This document shows positions 1 to 6,278 of a DNA stretch of 7,030 nt, piece by piece (position 1 is the first letter of the stretch; every line of letters begins with the position of its first letter). Source of the stretch: Croceibacterium_A sp039920345 (GTDB lineage: Bacteria > Pseudomonadota > Alphaproteobacteria > Sphingomonadales > Sphingomonadaceae); assembly GCA_039920345.1 (NCBI GenBank), contig JBDSDZ010000183.1, forward strand, positions 1-7,030, read 5' to 3'. The notes under the pieces are model-generated. The model had not been told where the DNA came from. It was given only the letters and a program-made list of their open reading frames with translations, and ran no database searches. Both the position numbers and the translations under genes were made by a program.

Positions 1-821
1 CTGCTCTGGTCGCGGTCATAGGTGATCTCGAGGGTGCGCGGTTCGACCACTTCGGCCTTGAGGAAGGCCGGTTCCATCGGCGGCCCGGCGAGGTCCTTGT
101 CGAGCGTGACGCGGACAATCTTCTCGCGCGCCATGCCAACCAGTTCGCGGGTGGTCTTGTTGGCGATGAGTTCGCCGTGGTTGATGATCGCGATGCGGTC
201 ACACAACTGTTCGGCTTCTTCGAGGTAGTGTGTAGTCAGCACCACCGTCACGCCTTCGCGGTTGAGCTCGGTGACCAGCTCCCACAACTGCCGCCGCAAT
301 TCAACGTCGACGCCGGCGGTCGGCTCGTCCAGAACCAGGATCGGCGGTGAGTGGACCATCGCCTTGGCGATCAGCAGGCGGCGCTTCATCCCGCCCGACA
401 GCGCGCGTGCATAGGCATCGCGCTTGTCACTCAGGTGGACCGCGCGGAGCAGTTCTTCCGACCGCCGCAACGCCTTGGCCACGCCGTACATCCCGCCCTG
501 GTTTTCGAGCACCTCGAACGGGGTAAAGAACGGGTCAAACACGATTTCCTGCGGCACGATGCCGATCATCAGCTTGGCATTGCGATGATCGCGGTCGATG
601 TCGTGACCCCAGATCTTGATCGTTCCGCTGGTCTTCATCACCAGCCCGGCCATGATGTTGATCAGGGTCGACTTGCCCGCGCCGTTGGGGCCGAGCAGGC
701 CGAAGATGCCGCCTTCGGGCACATCGAAGCTGACGCCTTTGAGCGCCAGCTTGGGCGGGGAATCCCCTTGCGCCGCGTATTCCTTGACGAGGTCGCGGAT
801 CTCGATTGCTGCTTCGGCCAT
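1..821 (-). CDS. ABC transporter ATP-binding protein, ABC-2/YadG-like exporter type (partial, 3' end outside window)
   Basis: This is the nucleotide-binding subunit of an ABC transporter, predicted to hydrolyse ATP at the inner face of the cytoplasmic membrane and to drive a separate permease. From ATG at 821 the frame stays open for 273 codons to the window edge. Visible motifs are Walker A GPNGAGKST (residues 44-52), Q-loop Q91 in IVPQE, signature LSGGMKRR (141-148), Walker B ILVLDEPT (161-168) and the H-loop TTHYLEEAEQL (H198). The order, spacing and EAEQLCDRIAIINHGELI tail fit the ABC-2 multidrug/polysaccharide exporter class (YadG/CcmA-like). An in-frame ATG at 833 would add MGPF; neither start has a clear ribosome-binding site. 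The permease is probably the next gene to the left, outside the window. Substrate cannot be told. Class assignment is secure; the subfamily is inference. Confidence 0.95.
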   Translation of the reverse strand, partial: MAEAAIEIRDLVKEYAAQGDSPPKLALKGVSFDVPEGGIFGLLGPNGAGKSTLINIMAGLVMKTSGTIKIWGHDIDRDHRNAKLMIGIVPQEIVFDPFFTPFEVLENQGGMYGVAKALRRSEELLRAVHLSDKRDAYARALSGGMKRRLLIAKAMVHSPPILVLDEPTAGVDVELRRQLWELVTELNREGVTVVLTTHYLEEAEQLCDRIAIINHGELIANKTTRELVGMAREKIVRVTLDKDLAGPPMEPAFLKAEVVEPRTLEITYDRDQS

Positions 822-943
822 GAAGGGGCCCATAGAGCGGCGCGGCGCGCGGCGCAAAGGGGCATTGTTGCCCACCGTGCTAAACCGAAATTAACCATTT
901 TCCGTGCCGTGGCCTTCATCGGTGATCGGCTAGGGCGGGAAGG
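822..943. other. Divergent intergenic region between ABC ATPase and DUF4402 gene
   Basis: This 122-bp gap must hold the promoters for both divergent genes. It has a G+C-rich half next to the ABC gene, including alternating GC runs at about 838-856, and an A+T-rich patch at 880-900 that contains the CtrA-like motif listed separately. I could not pick out a convincing -35/-10 pair on either strand. Confidence 0.6.
880..895 (+). promoter_or_regulatory. Candidate CtrA-binding box (CTAA-N7-TTAAC)
   Basis: The sequence reads CTAA, seven bases (ACCGAAA), then TTAAC. The alphaproteobacterial CtrA consensus is TTAA-N7-TTAAC, so eight of nine defined bases match with exact spacing. It lies in the only A+T-rich patch of the divergent intergenic region, 48 bp before the DUF4402 ATG and about 58 bp from the first base of the ABC ATPase gene. 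The match is seen directly. That CtrA binds here, and which gene it controls, is inference. Confidence 0.45.
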
Positions 944-1558
944 ATGGGTTTGGGCTATTTCAATCGGATGTGTGCGTCGGCACGTTGGACACTGGGTACG
1001 CGCGCCCTGTGTACGGGGCTTGCTGCCGGTGCCTCCGCCCTGCTTGCAACGCCTGCCAGCGCCCAGACGGCACAAACGGACACCGGGACGGCGCGCACCC
1101 AGGTCGCCATCCTGACACGCGGTTCGGTGCAGAATGTGCAAGGCATAAATTTCGGCAAGATCATCCAGGCCAACTTGCCCGGCACAGTCATCCTGGCCCC
1201 GGGCCCGACGGCGACTTGCACCGTAACCGGCGGACTGATTCGAAGCGGCGTGTGCCGCGCCGCTGAATTCGCCATCTATGGCCGCCGCAACAACAAGGTC
1301 CGCATTCGCGAGAATAATGGCGGCGGGGTCACGCTCAACGGCCCCGGCGGCGCGACCATGCAGATGACCAACATCACCTTCTTTCAGAACGGCATGACTT
1401 CGGTCAACGGCGCCAATGGCTGGAACCTCGGCAATTACCGGATCGATACCGCCACCGGGATCACCGAATTCTACCTTGGCGGCACGCTCAATGTCGGCGC
1501 GCGGCAGGCCGCGGGTGTCTATCACGGCACGGTGATAATCGAGATCCAGTTCAACTGA
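944..1558 (+). CDS. DUF4402 domain-containing secreted protein
   Basis: The 204-residue product has a long signal peptide: basic residues near R8-R20, a hydrophobic stretch at about 21-35, and a cleavage site after ATPASA (residue 40). The mature part begins with a DUF4402-type strand carrying GINFGKI (67-73). It has two cysteines in the middle (TCTV and GVCRA) that could form a disulfide, and ends in the typical YHGTVIIEIQFN strand. DUF4402 proteins are beta-rich exported proteins of unknown role that resemble small surface or pilin-like subunits; that role is inference. The start is uncertain. GGGAAGG directly abuts the ATG at 944, while TTG at 950 (codon 3) is better spaced from it, and ATG at 968 (codon 9) lacks a ribosome-binding site. 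A possible CtrA box lies upstream and a hairpin follows the stop. Confidence 0.88.
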   Translation: MGLGYFNRMCASARWTLGTRALCTGLAAGASALLATPASAQTAQTDTGTARTQVAILTRGSVQNVQGINFGKIIQANLPGTVILAPGPTATCTVTGGLIRSGVCRAAEFAIYGRRNNKVRIRENNGGGVTLNGPGGATMQMTNITFFQNGMTSVNGANGWNLGNYRIDTATGITEFYLGGTLNVGARQAAGVYHGTVIIEIQFN

Positions 1559-1564
1559 TCGCTT

Positions 1565-1593
1565 GCCGGGCGGGATTGCGGGAATCGCCCGGC
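1565..1593 (+). terminator. Hairpin after DUF4402 gene, possible terminator or mRNA 3' stabiliser
   Basis: GCCGGGC (1565-1571) pairs perfectly with GCCCGGC (1587-1593). Inside it, after a two-base GG bulge, GATT (1574-1577) pairs with AATC (1583-1586), leaving a five-base loop. It starts 7 bases after the stop codon. No T-run follows, so it is not a classical intrinsic terminator; it may stabilise the 3' end or act with Rho. It also lies 20 bases before the next start codon. Confidence 0.4.
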
Positions 1594-1612
1594 CCGGCTA
1601 ATCGCCGCGTCC

Positions 1613-1885
1613 ATGCAGGACGTTCCCGAATTCTCTGTCGTCGATAGCCCCCGGGTCTGGTGCGATGGCGCCGGCGATATTCGCGGCGGCGCGCACTACC
1701 GCCCGGCCGCGCTCGGCCACCCGCGCGTCTATCTGCAGATCGACGAGAAGGGTTATGTCGATTGCGGCTATTGCGACCGCCGCTTCGCGCTTGCCGGCGG
1801 CCCGGCGGAGCGCGGGCTGCACGAAGCGTCACCGGGTGACCTGCCCGAACAAGGTGCGACGCCGGCCGGCTCGCGCCTGCCCTAG
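1613..1885 (+). CDS. CHCC-type zinc-finger protein, NDUFS6-like
   Basis: This 90-residue protein belongs to the zf-CHCC family, whose mitochondrial member NDUFS6 is a zinc-binding accessory subunit of respiratory complex I. The probable zinc ligands are C17 (VWCDG), H36 (LGHPRVYLQID), C51 and C54 (CGYCDRRF). The block from GHPRVYLQI to CGYCDRRF is the family hallmark. Bacterial members are usually about 60-80 residues; this one ends in a low-complexity Gly/Pro/Ala tail after residue 60 with no recognisable motif. No strong ribosome-binding site precedes the ATG, and the start is chosen for its fit to the family. No complex I genes are nearby, so a role in complex I rests on homology alone. 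Family call is strong. Confidence 0.85.
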   Translation: MQDVPEFSVVDSPRVWCDGAGDIRGGAHYRPAALGHPRVYLQIDEKGYVDCGYCDRRFALAGGPAERGLHEASPGDLPEQGATPAGSRLP

Positions 1886-1955
1886 CCAAGACCCTTGTGG
1901 TCAGGCCGCATTAAGCCCACATCCTGTACGGTCCCCGGGCAATGGGAGAACGACA

Positions 1956-2351
1956 ATGAAAACAATCGTAGCGATCTTCGCCGGAGCAGGGCTTCTGTTG
2001 GCTACCACCACCGCCTCGGCTGAGACGCGGGCCGAAAAGAACGAAGCCAGAGTGGCGCGGATGATCGAAGGCCGCACCGCTGGCGAGCCCGTCAACTGCA
2101 TCAGCGCCCTGCGCAGCAATTCCATCGAGGTGATCGACCACGTCGGCGTGGTCTACGATGCCGGTGACACGGTCTATGTCGCTCGCGCGAGTGACCCGCG
2201 CATGCTTAGCACCTTCGATACGCTGGTGATTAACCGCTACGGCAGCCAGCTGTGCACCAATGACATGATGCGCACGGTCGACCGCTACAACGGTTACATT
2301 ACCGGGGTCGTGTTCCTCGAAGACTTCGTGCCCTACACCAAGCGAAGCTGA
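1956..2351 (+). CDS. Small secreted protein of unknown function
   Basis: The 131-residue product starts at an ATG with a good ribosome-binding site (GGGAG at 1944-1948, spacing 7). A signal peptide is clear: MKT, a hydrophobic core IVAIFAGAGLLLATTT, and a cleavage site near TASA (about residue 22). The mature protein begins with a charged Glu/Lys/Arg-rich helix (ETRAEKNEARVARMIEGR) followed by GEPVNCI. It has only two cysteines after the signal, in NCIS and LCTN, which suggests a periplasmic disulfide. The rest looks beta-rich. I do not recognise a named family, though short proteins of this layout are common in sphingomonads. An in-frame extension back to 1665 runs across the zinc-finger gene and is not credible. 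It is probably co-transcribed with the DUF924 gene four bases downstream. Confidence 0.85.
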   Translation: MKTIVAIFAGAGLLLATTTASAETRAEKNEARVARMIEGRTAGEPVNCISALRSNSIEVIDHVGVVYDAGDTVYVARASDPRMLSTFDTLVINRYGSQLCTNDMMRTVDRYNGYITGVVFLEDFVPYTKRS

Positions 2352-2355
2352 TCGA

Positions 2356-2910
2356 TTGGCCGCCCCGCAACGGCGCTGGGCGGCCGACCTCCTGCATACC
2401 TGGTTTCACACCCTGCATCCGCGCGACTGGTTCCAGCCAGACCCGCGCGTCGATGCGCTGCTGCGGCGCCGGTTTGAGTGCCGAATCGCGGCACTGGCGA
2501 ACCGCCCGGCGCATGAATTCCTGGGCGATCCGCAAACGGCGCTGGCCGCTGTCGTGCTGTTCGACCAGTTGCCGCGCAACCTGTGGCGCGACACCGCGCA
2601 AGCCTTTGCCCACGATCCGCTGGCCCGCGCCATCGCGCACGCGGCGCTGCGGCGCGGCTGGGACCGCCAGCTTGCCCCAGTACAGCGCCAGTTTCTGGCC
2701 ATGCCGCTGATGCATAGCGAGGCGATAGCCGACCAGCGCCAGAGCCTGGCCTATTTCGCCCGTCTGGGCCCGCGCTTTGGCTGGCCGTTCGCGCGCAGCC
2801 ATTTCCGAATGATCGCGCGTTTCGGCCGCTTCCCCCATCGCAACGCGGCGCTGGGGCGCACCAGTACGGCGGCAGAAGAACGTGCGGTGGCGGCCGGGTT
2901 CGCGTGGTAG
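2356..2910 (+). CDS. DUF924 family protein
   Basis: The 184-residue, helix-rich, probably cytosolic protein matches DUF924 along its length. Visible hallmarks are an N-terminal LLHTWF, LFDQLPRNLWRDTAQAFAHD (68-87), QFLAMPLMHSE (112-122) and FGRFPHRNAALGR (156-168) followed by ST and acidic residues. The length is normal for the family and the C-terminus is complete. The molecular function of DUF924 is not established; the strongly conserved Asp/His/Arg clusters suggest an enzyme or ligand-binding protein, which is inference. The start chosen is TTG at 2356, four bases after the preceding stop, because the N-terminus then matches the usual family start and no ATG fits. Translational coupling to the upstream gene is likely. 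Confidence 0.88.
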   Translation: MAAPQRRWAADLLHTWFHTLHPRDWFQPDPRVDALLRRRFECRIAALANRPAHEFLGDPQTALAAVVLFDQLPRNLWRDTAQAFAHDPLARAIAHAALRRGWDRQLAPVQRQFLAMPLMHSEAIADQRQSLAYFARLGPRFGWPFARSHFRMIARFGRFPHRNAALGRTSTAAEERAVAAGFAW

Positions 2911-2983
2911 CCATTTACAATTGAGCCGCGCTTCCTAAGCTCGTGCCCCTGAGCGCTGCCAAGGCGCCGGAGGGGATGGAGCC
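2911..2983 (+). promoter_or_regulatory. Leader of the membrane-protein pair, with strong ribosome-binding site
   Basis: This 73-bp gap contains GGAGGGG at 2969-2975, a strong purine-rich ribosome-binding site about 8-10 bases before the ATG at 2984. A TTTACA-like element lies near 2913-2919, but no matching -10 element is evident, so a separate promoter is possible and not shown. Confidence 0.4.
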
Positions 2984-3406
2984 ATGAATTACGCGATTTG
3001 GTTCGTGCGGCTGGTGTTTGCCGGGTGGATGATACCGGCCGGGCTCAACCATTTCTATCCCTTGTTCCCGCAGCCGATCGGCAACCAGCCGCTCAGTACC
3101 GAGCTGTTCGTCGCCTTGCGTGACAGCCACCTGTTCGACCTCGTCAAGGCGGTCGAACTGCTCGCCGGGATCGCCGTGCTGACCGGATTCTACCTGCCGC
3201 TGATGCTGGTGGTGTGCATGCCGGTGAGCTTTACAGTGTGGTACTGGGACACCGCGCTGCAGGGCTGGTGGACCACCTCGGCGATCTATGGCTGGGCGGT
3301 ACTGCTGTGCAACTTGTTCCTCGCGATTGCTTATTTCGGTCAGTACCGGACGATGTTCAGCGGCGAGGCGCTTTCGGCCCGAAACCCAGCGGAGATCCGG
3401 ACATGA
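2984..3406 (+). CDS. DoxX-like four-helix membrane protein
   Basis: The 140-residue product is an integral membrane protein with four predicted helices at about 5-24, 52-69, 71-88 and 98-118. The motif LNHFYPLFPQPIGNQPL follows helix 1, and ELLAGIAVLTGFYLPLML spans the second and third helices. This layout (R-x-x-x-G-x-x-x-x-x-G-x-x-H near the N-terminus, then E-x-x-x-G) is that of the DoxX/DoxD-like superfamily, whose members are small membrane proteins of mostly unknown or redox-linked role. The ATG has a strong ribosome-binding site. Its stop TGA overlaps the next gene's ATG (ATGA), so the two are translationally coupled. The two proteins are related in sequence and may form a heteromer (inference). 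Confidence 0.8.
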   Translation: MNYAIWFVRLVFAGWMIPAGLNHFYPLFPQPIGNQPLSTELFVALRDSHLFDLVKAVELLAGIAVLTGFYLPLMLVVCMPVSFTVWYWDTALQGWWTTSAIYGWAVLLCNLFLAIAYFGQYRTMFSGEALSARNPAEIRT

Positions 3407-4029
3407 CCCGCTGGCAGACCCCCCTGCGTTTCGCGTTCGGGCTGTTCCTGGTCCTGAACGCGCTCAACCATTACCTCGGCGCTCCACTGCCCGAGCCGGT
3501 CGGCAGCCAGCCGCTCGCGGCCCAGTTGTTGACCGCGTTGCATCACAGTCGACTGTACGATGTGGCGATGGGTTTTGAGCTGACTGCCGGAATCCTGCTG
3601 CTGGTCGGGTCGGCGGAGCCGTTCGCGCTGGCGGTGGCGATGCCGATCCAGGTTTGCGCGCTGTTCTGGGCGCTGGTGCTCGAGCATTCGCCGCTGTGGT
3701 CGGCGCTCGCGCTGCTCGCGCTCCTGGCCAATGCGGCGCTGATGTGGGCCAACTTGCCGGCTTATCGCGGTGTTTTGCAGCGACGGGCGCTGGCCCAAAG
3801 TGAAGGGCCGGAGCTGGGCGACAATTATGACGGATTGTACATGCACGTCGGCAAGCGGGAGCGCCTCACGCTGGGGCAATTCGTCGCTGCGGCAACCGTG
3901 CTCCTCGCGGCGCTGATCTTCTACTGGTACTTTGTGCCAAGCATAACCGGCACGTTCGCCAGGTTCGTCATCCTGGTGCCGGCGGTCCTGTTGCTATTGC
4001 GTGCGGCTGGCGTGAAGCGGCGCGGCTAG
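3403..4029 (+). CDS. DoxX-like membrane protein with extra C-terminal helix pair
   Basis: The 208-residue product has about six predicted helices: 8-25, 54-70, 73-93, 98-118, 159-178 and 185-203. The first four match the preceding gene product. In residues 20-64, about 20 of 44 aligned positions are identical to it, including LNH, P-[QE]-P-[IV]-G-[NS]-QPL, AL, S-x-L-[FY]-D and EL-x-AGI. The last 60 residues are an added segment: a polar link with DNYDGLYMHVGKRER, two helices, then a basic tail. The ATG overlaps the upstream stop (ATGA) and has GGAG at 3391-3394. The two genes look like an old tandem duplication. Its stop overlaps that of the convergent acetyltransferase gene. Function is unknown. 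Confidence 0.8.
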   Translation: MTRWQTPLRFAFGLFLVLNALNHYLGAPLPEPVGSQPLAAQLLTALHHSRLYDVAMGFELTAGILLLVGSAEPFALAVAMPIQVCALFWALVLEHSPLWSALALLALLANAALMWANLPAYRGVLQRRALAQSEGPELGDNYDGLYMHVGKRERLTLGQFVAAATVLLAALIFYWYFVPSITGTFARFVILVPAVLLLLRAAGVKRRG

Positions 4030-4460
4030 AGCGTTTTCGCGAGCCGCACGCTGGTCCTGTCGTAGCCCAGAGTCTCGTAGAACCGGTGCGCGTCCACCCG
4101 GCGTACATGGCTGGTGACTTCGACCATGTAGCAACCGCGCGCGGCCAGCGCCGCTTCTGCTGCACGCACCAGCGCCGCGCCGACCCCGCGCCCACGCAGG
4201 GCCTCGTCCACGACCATCATCGAAATCCGCCCGACCGGTGCGGGCCGGTGGAGCACGCGCATGATCGAGGTGCTGAGGCAGCCGATTACCGCTCCTCCCG
4301 TCTCGGCCACCAGCACCAGCCGATCCTCCGCCTGCATCACGGCCAGCCGCTCAGTCGCTTCGGCTTCGCTCACCGCATAGTCGAGTTGCCCGATCAGCCG
4401 CGCCAGCGCCCCCGCATCGCGCGCTTCGGCAGGCCGGACGGTGACTTGGGCCGCGCACAT
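4026..4460 (-). CDS. GNAT family N-acetyltransferase
   Basis: The 144-residue product is a single-domain cytosolic acetyltransferase that would use acetyl-CoA. Motif A is ISMMVVDEALRGRGVGAALV (79-98), with the pyrophosphate-binding R89-x-x-G92-x-G94 loop. Motif B is AHRFYETLGYDRTSV (124-138), the usual acceptor-side helix and strand. The N-terminal TVRPAEARDAGALARLI is the common GNAT opening. The start is ATG at 4460 because GGAGGA (4466-4471 on this strand) precedes it by five bases; a 31-residue N-terminal extension to 4553 is possible but is Arg/Pro-rich and lacks family similarity. The acceptor substrate (small molecule, peptide or protein N-terminus) cannot be told. It faces the DoxX-like pair tail to tail with overlapping stops. 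Confidence 0.92.
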   Translation of the reverse strand: MCAAQVTVRPAEARDAGALARLIGQLDYAVSEAEATERLAVMQAEDRLVLVAETGGAVIGCLSTSIMRVLHRPAPVGRISMMVVDEALRGRGVGAALVRAAEAALAARGCYMVEVTSHVRRVDAHRFYETLGYDRTSVRLAKTL

Positions 4461-4585
4461 GTCATTCCTCCCCGGCGCGAGAGTGCCGCAAACCCACCGC
4501 CTTGCCAACGGCCAAGCGGCACGCCTGCGCGGCGGAGGCTCAGCATGGTGCAATTAATTGAAAGTAGGGATATGCTCACCCAATC
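4461..4585. other. Divergent intergenic region between acetyltransferase and lipoprotein genes
   Basis: This 125-bp region must carry the start signals of both genes. It contains a perfect 10-bp palindrome, CAATTAATTG, at 4551-4560, inside an otherwise G+C-rich stretch. AGGGA at 4566-4570 is too far (15 bases) to be a good ribosome-binding site for the lipoprotein ATG. No convincing -35/-10 pair could be assigned by eye. Confidence 0.4.
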
Positions 4586-6223
4586 ATGACCCTTCGTCGC
4601 ACCCCCGGCTCGCCCTTTTCGTCCTCCTTTCTGTCACGCCGCACCACGTTGCTGATGCTGTCGTCCACGGCCATCGTCACCGCCTGCGGTGGAGGCGGCG
4701 GCGGAGCGCCTACGCCCACGCCATCACCCACGCCGACGCCTCCGCCCGCGCCGACGCCCACGCCCGTCTCGGGCCCCGCGTGGTTTGGCTATGGCCACGA
4801 TGCGCAGCACACTGCGGTGAGCGCGATCGCGACGCAGAACCTGGTCCGCATCACCTGGACCGCTCCGGTTGACTTGGCGCCGCAATATACCGCCAGCGGC
4901 TCGCTGCTCACGCACTACGGCTCGCCGGTCGTGACCACGCACAACACCGTGGTGATCCCGGTCAAGACGACTGCTGGCGGTGTGTACCGTGTCGAAGGTC
5001 GCGATGGGGCGAGCGGGTCGCTGCTCTGGGCAGCCGCGAACGACTACGTCTCGCCGCCGCATAACTGGGTGCCGCCGTTCAACCTGCTGTTGACGCAACA
5101 AGGCCGCCTGTATGCGCCTGGCGCGGGCGGCAAGGTGGTTTACCGATCAGACGCCGATGCGGCCACCAGCACGCTAACCAGCCACGTGTTCTTCGGCGCG
5201 GCGGCCTACAACGCCAATCCTGCGGCCTTCGACAGCACCGTTTTCATCAACACCCCGCTCACTGCCGATGCGGCGGGCAACGTGTTCTTCGGTTTCCAGG
5301 TGACTGGTTCCAACCCCGCTGGGCTGGTCAGCGGCATCGCCCGCGTTGCGCCCGATGGAACGGGCACCTGGGTCGGGGCAGCGGCAGCGGCCAGCGACGC
5401 ATCGATCATCAAGCCGGCGATGAATTGCGCGCCCGCGCTCTCGCTGGATGGCAGCACGGTCTACATCGCGGTCAACATCGCCGCGGCAGCCGGAGTCACC
5501 CAACGCGGTGTGCTGCTGGCGCTCGACAGCACGACGCTGGCGACCCGCGCCAAGGTCGCCCTGGTCGATCCGAACCTGGGCACGCCTGCTCGCATCAGCG
5601 ACGATGGCACGGCAACCCCGGTGGTCGGCACGGACGGGCGCGTGTTCTACGGCGTGCTCGAAGCCCAATTCCCGACTCACAACGCGCGCGGCTGGCTGCT
5701 GCAGTTCGATGCCTCGCTCAATCCGGTGGGTGTGCCCGGCAGCTTCGGCTGGGACGTGTCGCCCAGCGTGATCCCGGCCTCGATGGTGCCCTCCTATGCG
5801 GGCACGTCCACGTACCTGCTGGTGGTCAAATACAACAACTACGCCGGCGTTGGCACGGGCGACGGGTTGAACCGCCTCGCCGTGCTCGACCCCAAGGCCA
5901 GCCAGGCCGATCCGATCGTGCCGGGCGTGCAGGTGATGCGCGAAGTGCTGACGATCCTCGGGCCGACGCTCGATGGCGGCTCAGCCACCGCGCGGCGCGA
6001 ATGGTGCATCAACACGATGGCCGCCGATCCGGCGCGCAAGTCGATCCTCGCCAACAACGAGGACGGTGTGCTGTACCGCTGGGACCTGTCGACCAACACG
6101 CTGTCGCAAAGCGTCCGGCTCAACGCCGGGCTGGGCCAGGCCTATACGCCAACAGCAGTGGGCGCCGATGGCGCGGTCTACGCGATCAGCAACGCGATCC
6201 TCTACTCGGTCCGCGCCAGCTAG
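4586..6223 (+). CDS. Lipoprotein with Pro/Thr linker and PQQ-like beta-propeller body
   Basis: The 545-residue product starts with a basic region containing a twin-arginine pair (SRRTTLLML, R18-R19), a hydrophobic stretch and a lipobox-like IVTAC, with the lipidated cysteine at C34. After it come six glycines (35-40) and a Pro/Thr/Ser/Ala linker (41-60), so the mature domain would stand off the membrane. The body (about 64-545) begins WFGYGHDAQHTAVS, similar to the opening of PQQ-binding-like beta-propeller proteins. It repeats short strand units such as D-G-R-V-F-Y-G-V and D-G-A-V-Y-A-I. Two cysteines occur in the body (NCAP, WCIN). No catalytic site or ligand set is recognised. The start is fixed by an in-frame stop at 4565. 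The function may be structural, binding or enzymatic; it cannot be told. Confidence 0.85.
   Translation: MTLRRTPGSPFSSSFLSRRTTLLMLSSTAIVTACGGGGGGAPTPTPSPTPTPPPAPTPTPVSGPAWFGYGHDAQHTAVSAIATQNLVRITWTAPVDLAPQYTASGSLLTHYGSPVVTTHNTVVIPVKTTAGGVYRVEGRDGASGSLLWAAANDYVSPPHNWVPPFNLLLTQQGRLYAPGAGGKVVYRSDADAATSTLTSHVFFGAAAYNANPAAFDSTVFINTPLTADAAGNVFFGFQVTGSNPAGLVSGIARVAPDGTGTWVGAAAAASDASIIKPAMNCAPALSLDGSTVYIAVNIAAAAGVTQRGVLLALDSTTLATRAKVALVDPNLGTPARISDDGTATPVVGTDGRVFYGVLEAQFPTHNARGWLLQFDASLNPVGVPGSFGWDVSPSVIPASMVPSYAGTSTYLLVVKYNNYAGVGTGDGLNRLAVLDPKASQADPIVPGVQVMREVLTILGPTLDGGSATARREWCINTMAADPARKSILANNEDGVLYRWDLSTNTLSQSVRLNAGLGQAYTPTAVGADGAVYAISNAILYSVRAS
4709..4765 (+). repeat. Low-complexity Pro/Thr-coding tract in lipoprotein gene
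   Basis: The tract encodes P42-P60 of the lipoprotein as alternating Pro with Thr, Ser or Ala. At DNA level it is a run of C-rich hexamers (ACGCCC/ACGCCG-like). It follows a GGC/GGA run coding six glycines. Such linkers vary in length between related strains through slippage; that is general knowledge, not shown here. Confidence 0.8.
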
Positions 6224-6224
6224 G

Positions 6225-6254
6225 CATCACCGCCGAAAGGGGTCGCTGAAGCGC
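6225..6254. repeat. 30-bp direct repeat, copy 1 (distant copy of peroxidase 3' end)
   Basis: All 30 bases are identical to 6636-6665 in the same orientation. Read on the minus strand it encodes RFSDPFRR and a stop (TGA at 6227-6229), which is the C-terminus of the peroxidase. It begins two bases after the lipoprotein stop codon. The bases just outside both ends differ between the two copies. Confidence 0.95.
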
Positions 6255-6278
6255 TGGTTGGCCGGAAGGACGCAGCCG
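6225..6278 (-). pseudogene. Relic of a di-heme peroxidase 3' end
   Basis: Beyond the 30-bp repeat, the minus-strand frame continues upstream as NGCVLPANQRFSDPFRR. The intact peroxidase ends NDRVLTTDARFSDPFRR. The spacing is identical with no gap, N, V and L are kept, and about 17 of 27 bases match in the nine codons before the exact repeat. This looks like a diverged peroxidase tail rather than chance. It is cut off at about 6278, right at the stop codon of the small gene (TAA, 6279-6281). The fragment has no start of its own and is presumably not translated. The relic reading is inference from a short alignment. Confidence 0.55.

Noticed and set aside
351..1115. Plus-strand 254-residue open frame opposite the ABC ATPase
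   Set aside because: It is the antisense of strong ABC motifs and has a His/Arg/Ala-rich composition typical of shadow frames in G+C-rich DNA.
662..1525. Minus-strand 287-residue open frame across the DUF4402 gene and the start of the ABC gene
   Set aside because: It overlaps two well-supported genes in other frames, and its translation shows no domain; its C-terminal part is a frame-shifted reading of the ABC Walker A region.
2299..2914. Two long minus-strand frames opposite the DUF924 gene
   Set aside because: The plus strand carries all DUF924 hallmarks; the antisense products are Arg/Ala/Gly-rich and without recognisable motifs.
4461..4553. Longer N-terminus for the acetyltransferase
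   Set aside because: The extra residues are Arg/Pro-rich and unlike the GNAT family, while ATG at 4460 has a well-spaced GGAGGA.
5174..6249. Long alternative frames inside the lipoprotein gene on both strands
   Set aside because: They are Arg-rich shadow frames; the lipoprotein frame has the signal, lipobox and propeller-like strands.
6224..6278. Intrinsic terminator after the lipoprotein gene
   Set aside because: Only weak, short pairings such as GCTG/CAGC are visible and there is no T-run on either strand.
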